Origin: JBFHNV01 sp965365655
GTDB taxonomy: Bacteria > Pseudomonadota > Gammaproteobacteria > HK1
Reading direction: 5' to 3'
Length of the DNA stretch: 12,344 nt
NCBI GenBank assembly: GCA_965365655.1
Contig: CBDUCN010000137.1
Location: 1 to 12,344, forward strand
Positions 1 through 6,219 of this stretch are shown here, one piece after another. The notes under the pieces were generated by a model. That model ran no database searches and had not been told where the DNA came from. It saw nothing but the letters and a program-made list of their open reading frames with translations. The first letter of the stretch is position 1. Each line of letters opens with the position of its first letter. Position numbers and translations under genes: made by a program.

Positions 1-11
1 CCCGCAGGCGC

Positions 12-290
12 TCAGAACGGGTCGTCCGGGTACAGCCAGATCAGCAGCCAGATGATCCCGACGGCGGTGGCCGCGCCGCCGATGATGATGAAGAAGCCGG
101 TCTTGGACCAGGAGATCCACAGCAGCAGCGGCGCCACCAGCGCGATCAGCGCGCAGCCCGCGATGATGCGGTTGACCAGCACGATCGGCAGGCGGTCGAA
201 GCCCGCGCGCAGGCCGGCGTGCACCAGCTGGCGGCAGAGCAGCCACAGGCTCTCGGGCGGCGCGGCCACGTCGCGGCTCGTGGTGGGCAT
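12..290 (-). CDS. Small two-helix membrane protein of unknown function
   Basis: I do not recognise this 92-residue protein. The N-terminal 35 residues are polar to amphipathic. Two hydrophobic segments follow, at about residues 38-59 (starting LPIVLVNRIIAG, ending LLLWIS) and 65-87 (FFIIIGGAAT to LIWLY), joined by the short turn SWSK, and the protein ends in the acidic tail PDDPF. This predicts a small inner-membrane hairpin protein with no soluble domain. I chose the ATG at 288-290 because an AGGA-like ribosome binding site (TCCT on the plus strand, 299-302) lies 8 bases upstream. The open frame extends further upstream to 443, but that extra part is low-complexity and would overlap the cinA promoter. 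The gene is divergent from cinA across 155 bp. Its true relationship to cinA is unknown. Confidence 0.7.
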   Translation of the reverse strand: MPTTSRDVAAPPESLWLLCRQLVHAGLRAGFDRLPIVLVNRIIAGCALIALVAPLLLWISWSKTGFFIIIGGAATAVGIIWLLIWLYPDDPF

Positions 291-359
291 CGCGGGCGTC
301 CTGCGGATCACGTCCAGCGCGAACCCTGCTCGACTCGTGCCTGCGCCGCAACCCGTCGC

Positions 360-396
360 GGTGTGCCGGCGAATTCCGTGCGGGGGTGTGCCGGCG
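360..396. repeat. 12 bp direct repeat pair upstream of cinA
   Basis: GGTGTGCCGGCG occurs at 360-371 and again, perfectly, at 385-396. The offset is 25 bp, about 2.4 helical turns. The second copy covers the expected -35 position of the cinA promoter candidate. A tandem operator is possible; chance repetition in GC-rich DNA is the alternative. Confidence 0.6.
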
Positions 397-431
397 GGAC
401 TTTGCTCCATAATCGAGGCCCTGGACGACCC

Positions 432-437
432 GGGAGG
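432..437 (+). promoter_or_regulatory. cinA ribosome binding site
   Basis: GGGAGG is 8 bases upstream of GTG at 446-448. It is the only strong Shine-Dalgarno sequence near the conserved N-terminus MRCEIVAVGTELLLG, and it fixes the GTG as the start. Confidence 0.8.
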
Positions 438-445
438 CTTCACGC

Positions 446-1702
446 GTGCGTTGCGAGATCGTGGCGGTGGGCACCGAGCTGCTGCTCGGCCAGATCGTGG
501 ACACCAACTCGTCGTGGATGGGCGAGCAGCTCGCGCTGGCCGGCGTGGACAACGTGTTCCAGGTCAAGGTGGGCGACAACCAGGCGCGCATCGTCGGCTG
601 CATCCGCCAGGCCCTCGAGCGCAGCGACGCGGTCATCGTGTGCGGCGGCCTCGGCCCCACCCAGGACGACATCACCCGCGAGTCCATCGCCGAGGTCATG
701 GGCGTCGCGCTCGAGCGCGACGACGCGATGGCTGCGCACATCAGGAGCCTGTTCGAGCGCCGCAATCGTCACTTCGCCGAGAACAACCTGCGCCAGGCCG
801 ATCGCCCCGTGGGCGCGTCCTTCATCGAGCAGATGCCGGGCACCGCACCGGGGCTGGTGTGCCCGCTCGGGGACAAGGTGATCTACGCGGTGCCCGGCGT
901 GCCCCAGGAGATGCGCGACATGGTCGAGGGCACGGTGCTCCCGGACCTGCGCCGGCGCATGGGCAAGTCCGCGGTCATCCGCAGCCGCGTGCTGCGCACG
1001 TGGGGCGAGAGCGAGTCGGGCCTCGCCGAGCTGCTGGCCGGGCGCATCGAGGACCTGGACGCGCGCGGCAACCCCACCATCGCGTTCCAGGCGAGCGGCG
1101 TCGAGGGCCTGAAGATCCGCATCACCGCGAAGGCCGACAGCGAGGCCGCGGCGCAGGCGCTGATCGCCGACGAGGAGGCGAAGGTGCGCGCGATCGTCGG
1201 TGACGTGGTGTTCGGCATCGACGACACGAACATGGAGGCCGCGGTGCTCGCGCTGCTGCGCGAGCGCGGCCTGACGCTGGCGGTCGCGGAGTCGGTGACC
1301 GGCGGCCTGGTCGCGGCGCGCCTGACCAGCGTGCCCGGCGCGAGCGACGTCGTGCGCGGCGGCGTCGTGGCCTACGCGAGCGACGTCAAGTTCCGCGAGC
1401 TGGGTGTGCCGGAAGGGCCGGTGATCTCGGCCGCGTGCGCGGAGGCCATGGCGGTGGGCGTGCGCGAGAAGCTGCGCGCCGACGTCGGCATCGCGACCAC
1501 CGGCGTCGCCGGTCCCACCGAGCAGGAGGGACAGCCGGTGGGGCTGGTGTACGTGGCCGTCGCGCTGCCCGGCCACGTCGAGGCGCGCGACGTGCGCCTG
1601 CCCGGGGACCGGCGCCGGATCCGCGAGTTCGGCGTGATCAGCGTGCTGAACCTGTTGCGGCTGCGCCTGATCGGCTCGACGCGCGAGCTCGTCATGCGTT
1701 GA
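446..1702 (+). CDS. cinA: CinA: nicotinamide-nucleotide amidohydrolase / MoCF-like fusion
   Basis: A 418-residue cytoplasmic protein of full CinA length. Residues 1 to about 170 form the MoCF-biosynthesis-like (COG1058) domain, shown by AVGTELLLGQIVDTNS (7-22), GGLGPTQDD (67-75) and VPGVPQEM (149-156). An alpha/beta linker leads to the C-terminal PncC domain from about 262, with AESVTGG (281-287), GGVVAYASDVKFRELGV (305-321) and TTGVAGP (351-357). The PncC family deamidates nicotinamide mononucleotide to nicotinate mononucleotide in pyridine-nucleotide salvage. Ser283 of the ESxTGG motif and Lys315 fit the Ser/Lys residues assigned to catalysis in that family. The loop after AGP reads TEQEGQPVG and lacks the usual glycine pair, a mild departure. 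GTG start with GGGAGG at 432-437. recA, a common cinA neighbour, is not directly downstream here. Confidence 0.95.
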   Translation: MRCEIVAVGTELLLGQIVDTNSSWMGEQLALAGVDNVFQVKVGDNQARIVGCIRQALERSDAVIVCGGLGPTQDDITRESIAEVMGVALERDDAMAAHIRSLFERRNRHFAENNLRQADRPVGASFIEQMPGTAPGLVCPLGDKVIYAVPGVPQEMRDMVEGTVLPDLRRRMGKSAVIRSRVLRTWGESESGLAELLAGRIEDLDARGNPTIAFQASGVEGLKIRITAKADSEAAAQALIADEEAKVRAIVGDVVFGIDDTNMEAAVLALLRERGLTLAVAESVTGGLVAARLTSVPGASDVVRGGVVAYASDVKFRELGVPEGPVISAACAEAMAVGVREKLRADVGIATTGVAGPTEQEGQPVGLVYVAVALPGHVEARDVRLPGDRRRIREFGVISVLNLLRLRLIGSTRELVMR

Positions 1703-1722
1703 GCCGATGTGCGTTGCGCGTT

Positions 1723-1737
1723 GCGCGGTCACCGCGC
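1723..1737. other. Short inverted repeat between cinA and the SMP-30 gene
   Basis: GCGCGGT (1723-1729) and ACCGCGC (1731-1737) are perfect inverted arms around one base, about 20 bases after the cinA stop. With a realistic loop the stem is about 6 bp, and no T-run follows. It could be a weak terminator or an operator; the two genes may still be co-transcribed. Confidence 0.3.
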
Positions 1738-1788
1738 GGATCCCGGATGAAGCCCGCACGCGCCGGCGAAGACACCCACGGAGTCACC

Positions 1789-2757
1789 ATGGCAACCGAA
1801 CACCCGACGACCGCCGGCTGGCGCGAGCATCCGCGCTATCCGGATCCGCTGATCCAGGTCCTGGACGAACGCTTCCGGCGCTACGTGATCCCGCAGTCCG
1901 CGGTGGAGCGGCTGTACACCGGCTGCCGCTGGTCGGAAGGGCCGGTGTGGTTCGGCGACGGGCGCTACCTGCTGTGGAGCGACATCCCGAACTGCCGGAT
2001 TCTCAAATGGGAGGAGGAGACCGGCGCGGTGAGCGTGTACCGCCGGCCGTCGGACTACGCGAACGGCAACACCCGTGACCGCCAGGGACGCCTCGTGACC
2101 TGCGAGCACGGCGCGCGGCGCGTCACCCGCACCGAGCACGACGGCACGATCACGGTGCTGATGGATCGCTGGCAGGGCAGGCGGCTCAACTCGCCGAACG
2201 ACGTGGTCGTGAAGTCGGACGGCTCGGTGTGGTTCACCGATCCGCCGTTCGGCATCCTCGGCGACTACGAGGGCCACAAGGCGGAGCCCGAGGTCGGTCA
2301 GCACGTGTACCGCGTCGACGGCGATTCGGGCGAGGCCAGCGTCGTCGCCGACGACGTGCTGGGCCCGAACGGGCTGTGCTTCTCGCCGGACGAGTCCATC
2401 CTGTACGTCGTGGAGTCGCGCGGCGTGCCGAACCGCAAGATCCTCGCCTACGACGTGCGCGCCGACGGGCGCGGCATCGCGAACAGGCGGGTGCTGATCG
2501 ACGCCGGCCCCGGGACGCCGGACGGCATGCGCTGCGACGTGGACGGCAACCTGTGGTGCGGCTGGGGCATGGGCGACGAGGCGCTGGACGGGGTGCACGT
2601 GTTCGCGGCCGACGGTGATCTCATCGGGCGCATCGCGCTGCCCGAGCGCTGCGCGAACGTGTGCTTCGGCGGGCTGAAGCGCAACCGGCTGTTCATGGCC
2701 GCGAGCCAGTCGCTGTACGCGCTGTACGTGAACACGCAGGGGGTCGCGGGCGGCTGA
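1789..2757 (+). CDS. SMP-30/gluconolactonase/LRE-family hydrolase
   Basis: This 322-residue protein has the six-bladed beta-propeller signature of the SMP-30/gluconolactonase family (COG3386), whose members hydrolyse sugar lactones or related esters with a divalent metal. Family landmarks are SEGPVWFGDG (49-58), LWSDIPNCRILKW (62-74), SPNDVVVKSDGSVWFTDP (135-152), GPNGLCFSPDES (192-203) and PDGMRCDVDGNLWCG (244-258). By family knowledge the metal is held by Glu50, Asn194 and Asp245, with Asn137 near the substrate; all four are present. There is no signal peptide, so it is cytoplasmic. I chose the ATG at 1789 because GGAG (1780-1783) lies 5 bases upstream; an in-frame ATG at 1747 has no comparable site. 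It is 86 bp downstream of cinA on the same strand. The substrate cannot be told, and its link to the catabolic genes downstream is inferred only from proximity. Confidence 0.9.
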   Translation: MATEHPTTAGWREHPRYPDPLIQVLDERFRRYVIPQSAVERLYTGCRWSEGPVWFGDGRYLLWSDIPNCRILKWEEETGAVSVYRRPSDYANGNTRDRQGRLVTCEHGARRVTRTEHDGTITVLMDRWQGRRLNSPNDVVVKSDGSVWFTDPPFGILGDYEGHKAEPEVGQHVYRVDGDSGEASVVADDVLGPNGLCFSPDESILYVVESRGVPNRKILAYDVRADGRGIANRRVLIDAGPGTPDGMRCDVDGNLWCGWGMGDEALDGVHVFAADGDLIGRIALPERCANVCFGGLKRNRLFMAASQSLYALYVNTQGVAGG

Positions 2758-2796
2758 CGCGGGATCCGCGGCGCGGCGCGACGAGCGCCTCCGCGT

Positions 2797-2810
2797 GCTC
2801 CCCGGGGAGC
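2797..2810. other. 14 bp perfect palindrome downstream of the SMP-30 gene
   Basis: GCTCCCC is followed directly by its reverse complement GGGGAGC, 40 bases after the SMP-30 stop. Together with a 5 bp stem right after the stop (CGCGG-GAT-CCGCG, 2758-2770), it may form the transcript end. No T-run is present, so this is only a possible terminator. Confidence 0.3.
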
Positions 2811-2933
2811 GGGGCGGCGGCCCCTGTCGCCCGTCCGGCACGGCGCTGCGCGTCGTGGCCCGCCGCGGGCAGCGGGGCACGTCGGCCAGCGCCGAGGCCG
2901 CCCGGTGCGCGGGCCGGTCCGTGTCCTGCGCGA

Positions 2934-2954
2934 CGTGTCGGATTTCTTTACACG
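2934..2954. promoter_or_regulatory. Candidate enhancer (UAS) for a sigma-54 activator
   Basis: CGTGT (2934-2938) and ACACG (2950-2954) are perfect 5 bp inverted arms flanking the AT-rich core CGGATTTCTTT. The core stands out sharply from its GC-rich surroundings. The centre lies about 110 bp upstream of the expected start of the sigma-54 transcript, a usual distance for binding of an enhancer-binding protein. A half-site GTGTC also occurs at 2921-2925, 14 bp upstream of the first arm. By inference it is the site for a PrsR-type response regulator, the activator associated with PEP-CTERM systems. Confidence 0.5.
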
Positions 2955-3028
2955 GCGCAGGCTCCCACGCGAGCGCGCTGCGCGAGCCGCGCGTCAATTG
3001 ATTGATTTCCATACGGAACGCGCCACCG

Positions 3029-3044
3029 TGGTATGCGAATTGCA
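3029..3044 (+). promoter_or_regulatory. Sigma-54 (RpoN) -24/-12 promoter for the PEP-CTERM gene
   Basis: TGGTATGCGAATTGCA matches the family consensus TGGCACG-N4-TTGCA. It has the invariant GG (3030-3031) and GC (3042-3043) separated by exactly 10 bases, complete TTGCA, and TATG in place of CACG. Transcription would start near 3055, leaving a leader of about 185 nt. A palindromic upstream site at 2934-2954 and the PEP-CTERM identity of the next gene agree with RpoN control. Confidence 0.75.
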
Positions 3045-3100
3045 TTTCTCGGCGAAGCTGCTTCCCGGCCAGCCGGGGCTGAATGTTCGGCGCGTCGCCG

Positions 3101-3128
3101 CCCGAGCCTGGACGCCCGAACCTGGATG
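3101..3128 (+). repeat. Tandem 14 bp repeat in the PEP-CTERM leader
   Basis: CCCGAGCCTGGACG (3101-3114) is followed immediately by CCCGAACCTGGATG (3115-3128), with 12 of 14 bases identical. It lies in the predicted 5' untranslated region, about 110 bases before the start codon. Its role is unknown; replication slippage would explain it. Confidence 0.6.
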
Positions 3129-3223
3129 ACGGAGCAGCGGTGAAGGAACGCCGTGAGCGAGAAGGCGGGGACGCCCCACCCGTTCCCGAGACGGCATGTC
3201 CCGGACGCATACGCCACAACCCT

Positions 3224-3231
3224 GGGAGGGG
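3224..3231 (+). promoter_or_regulatory. Ribosome binding site of the PEP-CTERM gene
   Basis: GGGAGGGG lies 8 bases before ATG at 3240-3242. It decides the start: the frame is open from a further 29 codons upstream, but the ATG at 3240 gives a normal signal peptide. Confidence 0.85.
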
Positions 3232-3239
3232 TGCATCAG

Positions 3240-3884
3240 ATGAAGTCGATGAACGCATTACGGTCCGCTGCAGCCGCAATCGCCGGGCTGACGGCGACGC
3301 TTGCCGCCGTCACCGCGGACGCGGCGGTGATCACGACGTTCGCGTCGCGCGCAGCCTTCGAGGCCGCGATCACGAATCCGGTGACCTTCGACTTCAATCA
3401 GCCGAACGGTCCCATCTCGAGCCTCGGCACCGAGCTCACGATCAGCACCGTCGGCGGCGATGCCGCCGGCCAGGTGCTCAACAACGCCCTGTGCGGCTCC
3501 GTCGGCGGGGGCGTGGATTGCTTTCCGCCGGTGCTGTTCACCTTCTCGCAGCCCGGCCGCGCGTTCGGCTACGACAACCTGGACTTCACGTTGAACGAGG
3601 AGGCCGTCGTCACGTTCAGCTTCGTGAACGGCGATGCGGACCAGTCCTTCGTGTTCGATCTCGGCGGCGCGCCGGCGTTGACGCCCATCTTCTTCGGGGC
3701 GACCTCGGACGTCGACATCTCGACGGTCCAGATCTTCTCCCGGGATCCCGGCTCGACCGCCGTCGGGCAGCGCGCGAACGTGATCGACAACGTGACGGTG
3801 GCCGCGGTGCCGGCGCCAGCGTCCGCCGTCCTGCTCGCGCTCGGACTCGCCGCCGCCGGTTTCCGCAGAACCCGGACGTCCTGA
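3240..3884 (+). CDS. Secreted PEP-CTERM sorting domain protein
   Basis: A 214-residue exported protein. Residues 1 to about 28 are a Sec signal peptide: MKSMNALRS, a hydrophobic core AAAAIAGLTATLAAV, and a likely cleavage at ADA-AV. The mature part is acidic, rich in Asp, Thr, Phe and Gly, and predicted to be beta-rich, with one cysteine pair (CGSVGGGVDC). The C-terminus is a sorting signal of the PEP-CTERM type: the VPAPAS variant of VPEPAS, then a hydrophobic helix AVLLALGLAAAG, then the basic end FRRTRTS. In this system an exosortase (EpsH/Xrt family) cleaves at the motif, and many substrates are linked to exopolysaccharide or floc matrix. The preceding IDNVTVAA is also usual just before such signals. 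The gene has its own sigma-54-type promoter and a terminator, so it is probably monocistronic. No exosortase lies in the window. The specific role of the mature domain is unknown. Confidence 0.9.
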   Translation: MKSMNALRSAAAAIAGLTATLAAVTADAAVITTFASRAAFEAAITNPVTFDFNQPNGPISSLGTELTISTVGGDAAGQVLNNALCGSVGGGVDCFPPVLFTFSQPGRAFGYDNLDFTLNEEAVVTFSFVNGDADQSFVFDLGGAPALTPIFFGATSDVDISTVQIFSRDPGSTAVGQRANVIDNVTVAAVPAPASAVLLALGLAAAGFRRTRTS

Positions 3885-3905
3885 CCCGGCCGTCGGGCTC
3901 CTCGT

Positions 3906-3925
3906 GACCCCGCTCCGGCGGGGTC
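3906..3925 (+). terminator. Hairpin terminator after the PEP-CTERM gene
   Basis: GACCCCGC and GCGGGGTC form a perfect 8 bp stem around a TCCG tetraloop, 21 bases after the stop. The following CGTTCAAT is only mildly T-rich, so termination may be intrinsic but weak, or the hairpin may protect the 3' end. Confidence 0.6.
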
Positions 3926-4026
3926 CGTTCAATCCCGTGCTGCCGTGCGTGCCAGTGCGCGCGTTCCCGCCGCGCGGCGCACCGCCTGCTCCGGGCTCGT
4001 GAGGGCACGGATCCGGAGAATCGATC

Positions 4027-5418
4027 ATGGCCGCAGCGCCTGCACCCCGCACCATCACCGAGCCGGCCCGGGAGATCCCCGTCCTGCTGGACACCGACGT
4101 CGTGGTCGTCGGCGGCGGCACCACCGGCCCGATCGCCGCGATCGCGGCGGCGCGCCAGGGCGCGCGGGTCGCGCTCGTCGAGCGCTTCGGCTCGCTGGGC
4201 GGCAACCTGACGCTGGGTCTGAACACCAAGCCCTCGGGGCCGCTGGTGGGCGGCGTGCCGCGCGAGCTGTGGGCGCTCGCGCAGTCCATCGGCGGCGCCG
4301 GCGACGACTACGTGGCCGCGACCAAGACCGGCAGCATGCAGATCGCGTCGCCCGGCGACCCGGAGGTCATGAAGATGCTGCTCACGCGCCTGTGCGCCGA
4401 GTCCGGGGTGGAGATCCTGTTCGAGACATTCGTGTCGCGGCCCGTCGTGGAGCACGGCGCGATCACCGGGCTCGTCGTCGAGGGCAAGGCCGGGCGGCGC
4501 TTCGTCGGCGCGAAGGTGGTGATCGACTGCTCCGCCGACGGTGACGTGGCCGCGCAGTGCGGCGCGCCGTTCGTCACCGGCTCCGGCGGCGACGCGCCGA
4601 GCATGCAGCCGGTCTCGATGTACTTCACGATGGATCGCGTCGACATCCCGCGCCTCGCGCGGTGGGCGCGGGACTCGGACGACATCCCGGCACGCGCGAT
4701 CCCCGACGACCCGGCGCGGCTCGACTATGGCCTGTGGCTCACCGGCTTCAACAGGAGCATCCGCGAGTTCAACGCCGACACCGGCGCCGGCCTGCAGCGC
4801 GAGAACATCACGCTGAAGACCACCAACGGGGTCATGTACGTGAACGCGACGCGGGTGCTCGGCGTGGACGTGTTCTCGCCGCGCGAGTTCACCGGCGCGG
4901 TGCTCGAGTGCTATCGCCAGATCGACGCGGTGTCACGCTTCCTGCGCGAGCGCGTGCCGGGCTTCGAGCAGGCCAGGATCCTGCAGGTGTCGCCGGTGCT
5001 GGGCGTGCGCGAGACGCGCCACGTGCTCGGCGACTACGTGCTCACCGGCGAGGACACGCTGAGCCGGCGGTTCTTCGACGACAGCATCGCCGCCGACGCC
5101 TCGGCGCTGGACATCCACGAGCCGAAGGGCTCCGACGTGGACTTCCAGGGGCTCTCGCCCTACGAGATCCCGTACCGCTGCCTGGTGCCGCGCGGCGTGG
5201 AGCAGCTGCTGGTCGCGGGGCGCTGCATCTCCGCCGACCACGACGCGCACGCGCGCACCCGCAACATGCCGGCGTGCATGGCGACCGGCCAGGCGGCCGG
5301 GGTCGCCGCCGCGGTCGCGCTGGACGCGGGGACCACGGTGCGCGACGCGCCGGTGCCGCGCATCCAGGACGTGCTGCGCGCGATGAACATGCCGCTGCAC
5401 TGCAACCAGGTGAACTGA
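4027..5418 (+). CDS. FAD-dependent oxidoreductase (FAD_oxidored family)
   Basis: A 463-residue flavoprotein. The N-terminal Rossmann FAD-binding fold is clear: DVVVVGGGTTGPIAAIAAARQG (24-45) with GGGTTG as the GxGxxG motif, then VALVER with Glu52 placed to bind the ribose. Further family landmarks are GSLGGNLT (55-62), VIDCSADGDVAAQCGAPF (165-182), the VLGVRETRHVLGDY block in the C-terminal half, and a late FAD-contacting region with LLVAGRCIS followed by MPACMATGQAAGVAAA. This fits the PF12831 FAD-dependent oxidoreductases (distantly HdrA/succinate-dehydrogenase-like), many of which have unknown substrates. No signal peptide or membrane helix is present. ATG at 4027 has GGAGAA (4015-4020) 6 bases upstream. 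It converges on the flavin reductase gene 40 bp away. It is probably part of a catabolic set with its neighbours (inference). Confidence 0.88.
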   Translation: MAAAPAPRTITEPAREIPVLLDTDVVVVGGGTTGPIAAIAAARQGARVALVERFGSLGGNLTLGLNTKPSGPLVGGVPRELWALAQSIGGAGDDYVAATKTGSMQIASPGDPEVMKMLLTRLCAESGVEILFETFVSRPVVEHGAITGLVVEGKAGRRFVGAKVVIDCSADGDVAAQCGAPFVTGSGGDAPSMQPVSMYFTMDRVDIPRLARWARDSDDIPARAIPDDPARLDYGLWLTGFNRSIREFNADTGAGLQRENITLKTTNGVMYVNATRVLGVDVFSPREFTGAVLECYRQIDAVSRFLRERVPGFEQARILQVSPVLGVRETRHVLGDYVLTGEDTLSRRFFDDSIAADASALDIHEPKGSDVDFQGLSPYEIPYRCLVPRGVEQLLVAGRCISADHDAHARTRNMPACMATGQAAGVAAAVALDAGTTVRDAPVPRIQDVLRAMNMPLHCNQVN

Positions 5419-5429
5419 GCGCCTGCGGA

Positions 5430-5455
5430 TGCGCCGCCGCGCGCGCGGCGGCGCA
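5430..5455. terminator. 26 bp perfect palindrome between convergent genes
   Basis: TGCGCCGCCGCGC is followed directly by its exact reverse complement, filling most of the 40 bp gap between the stops of the FAD oxidoreductase (plus) and flavin reductase (minus). It can form a very stable hairpin in both transcripts, so it is a likely bidirectional terminator, although no T-runs flank it. Confidence 0.6.
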
Positions 5456-5458
5456 CGT

Positions 5459-6127
5459 TCACCGGTAGCCGCCGTCCCACCCTGCAGGCGTCGCCTCCGC
5501 GATGCTTCCGTCCTCGTTCATCTTCGGACGGTTGATCTCGACGGTGGTCTCCGGCGTCACCACCGCGTACTGCATGTAGCCCATGCGCGCGAGCGGGCGC
5601 ATCGCCGGCGTGTCCACGATGCCGTCCTTCACGAACGCGTCGTCGATGTAGATCCCGACCACCTGCCCGATCACCAGGAAGTGCCCCTTGCCGGTGCCGG
5701 GCTCCACGTCCGGCAGCTCGACGGTCTTCCAGTGCCGGCACTCCAGCGCCGCCGGCGCCTCCTTCACGCGCGGCGGCTTCACGAAGCGCGACGCGACGGC
5801 GGTGAGTCCGGCCAGCGGGTACTCGTCGGCGTCCGGCGGCACCGGCGCCGAGCTCACGTTCATCGCGAAGCGCGTGTCCCAGGTCGCCAGCGAGCACGTG
5901 AACTCGCCGGTGTCGTGCACGTTGCGCACGCTGTCCTTCACGTCCTTCGACGAGAACACGACGAAGTGCGGCCGGTCGCTGATCGCGTTGAAGAAGCTGT
6001 ACGGGGCCAGGTTGCACACCCCGTCGCGGCTCACCGTGGTGATCCAGCCGATCGGGCGCGGCGCGACCAGCGCCTTGAACGGGTCGTGCTTCAGGCCGTG
6101 GCGGTTCTCGATGGCGTCGTAGTGCAT
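5459..6127 (-). CDS. Flavin reductase-like FMN-binding protein (DIM6/NTAB type)
   Basis: A 222-residue cytoplasmic protein with the split-barrel flavin-binding fold of the flavin reductase family (COG1853). Motifs are VAPRPIGWITTVSRDG (21-36), NLAPYSFFNAISDRP (39-53), VFSSKDVKDSVRNV (57-70, the phosphate-contact region), and the late GYMQYAVV (183-190). The family reduces FMN with NAD(P)H to feed monooxygenases, or binds FMN for other redox steps. It is longer than the short HpaC or RutF type (about 165 residues) because of a C-terminal extension from about 190. I chose the ATG at 6125-6127, giving MHYDAIENRHGLKHDPF; only a weak GAGA-like ribosome binding site precedes it. The open frame continues upstream but becomes arginine/proline low-complexity. 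It is the last gene of the minus-strand series, 92 bp after the RidA gene. Which oxygenase it would serve is not evident here. Confidence 0.87.
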   Translation of the reverse strand: MHYDAIENRHGLKHDPFKALVAPRPIGWITTVSRDGVCNLAPYSFFNAISDRPHFVVFSSKDVKDSVRNVHDTGEFTCSLATWDTRFAMNVSSAPVPPDADEYPLAGLTAVASRFVKPPRVKEAPAALECRHWKTVELPDVEPGTGKGHFLVIGQVVGIYIDDAFVKDGIVDTPAMRPLARMGYMQYAVVTPETTVEINRPKMNEDGSIAEATPAGWDGGYR

Positions 6128-6219
6128 GTTCGTTCTCGTGCTGGTGAACGTGTCTCTGTCCCGCGCGCGGTGCGCCGGCGCGGGGCGTCCCGGGGGGTGT
6201 CGTGCGCGCCCGCGTGAGC

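Larger units (their letters stand above)
291..445. promoter_or_regulatory. Divergent intergenic region with cinA promoter candidate
   Basis: This 155 bp gap separates two divergent genes. A -10-like hexamer CATAAT lies at 408-413 (5 of 6 against TATAAT) in one of the few AT-rich spots and is well placed for a cinA transcript starting near 420. No recognisable -35 hexamer sits 17 bases upstream; instead that position holds the second copy of a 12 bp direct repeat (see separate entry). This could mean activator-dependent or repeat-mediated control, which is inference. Confidence 0.45.
2758..3239. other. 482 bp non-coding region before the PEP-CTERM gene
   Basis: No convincing gene is seen: the open frames here lack ribosome binding sites and any family resemblance. 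The first part (2758 to about 2930) is extremely GC-rich and holds palindromes behind the SMP-30 gene. From 2934 composition drops towards AT and regulatory elements appear in order: a palindrome at 2934-2954, a sigma-54 promoter at 3029-3044, a leader of about 185 nt with a tandem 14 bp repeat at 3101-3128, and the ribosome binding site at 3224-3231. Confidence 0.7.

Noticed and set aside
440..1759. Long minus-strand open frame opposite cinA
   Set aside because: It is His/Arg/Ala-rich low complexity with no motifs, and cinA on the plus strand is unmistakable.
2998..3037. Sigma-70 promoter from TTGATT with TATGCG
   Set aside because: The spacing (24 or more bases) is wrong; the same bases fit the sigma-54 -24/-12 pattern much better.
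2795..3129. Small open frames in the gap before the PEP-CTERM gene
   Set aside because: They lack ribosome binding sites, change composition midway, and run across the sigma-54 promoter and palindrome.
1729..3279. 516-codon minus-strand open frame over the SMP-30 gene and the following gap
   Set aside because: Composition is that of an antisense frame; it also crosses the sigma-54 promoter region and has no recognisable domain.
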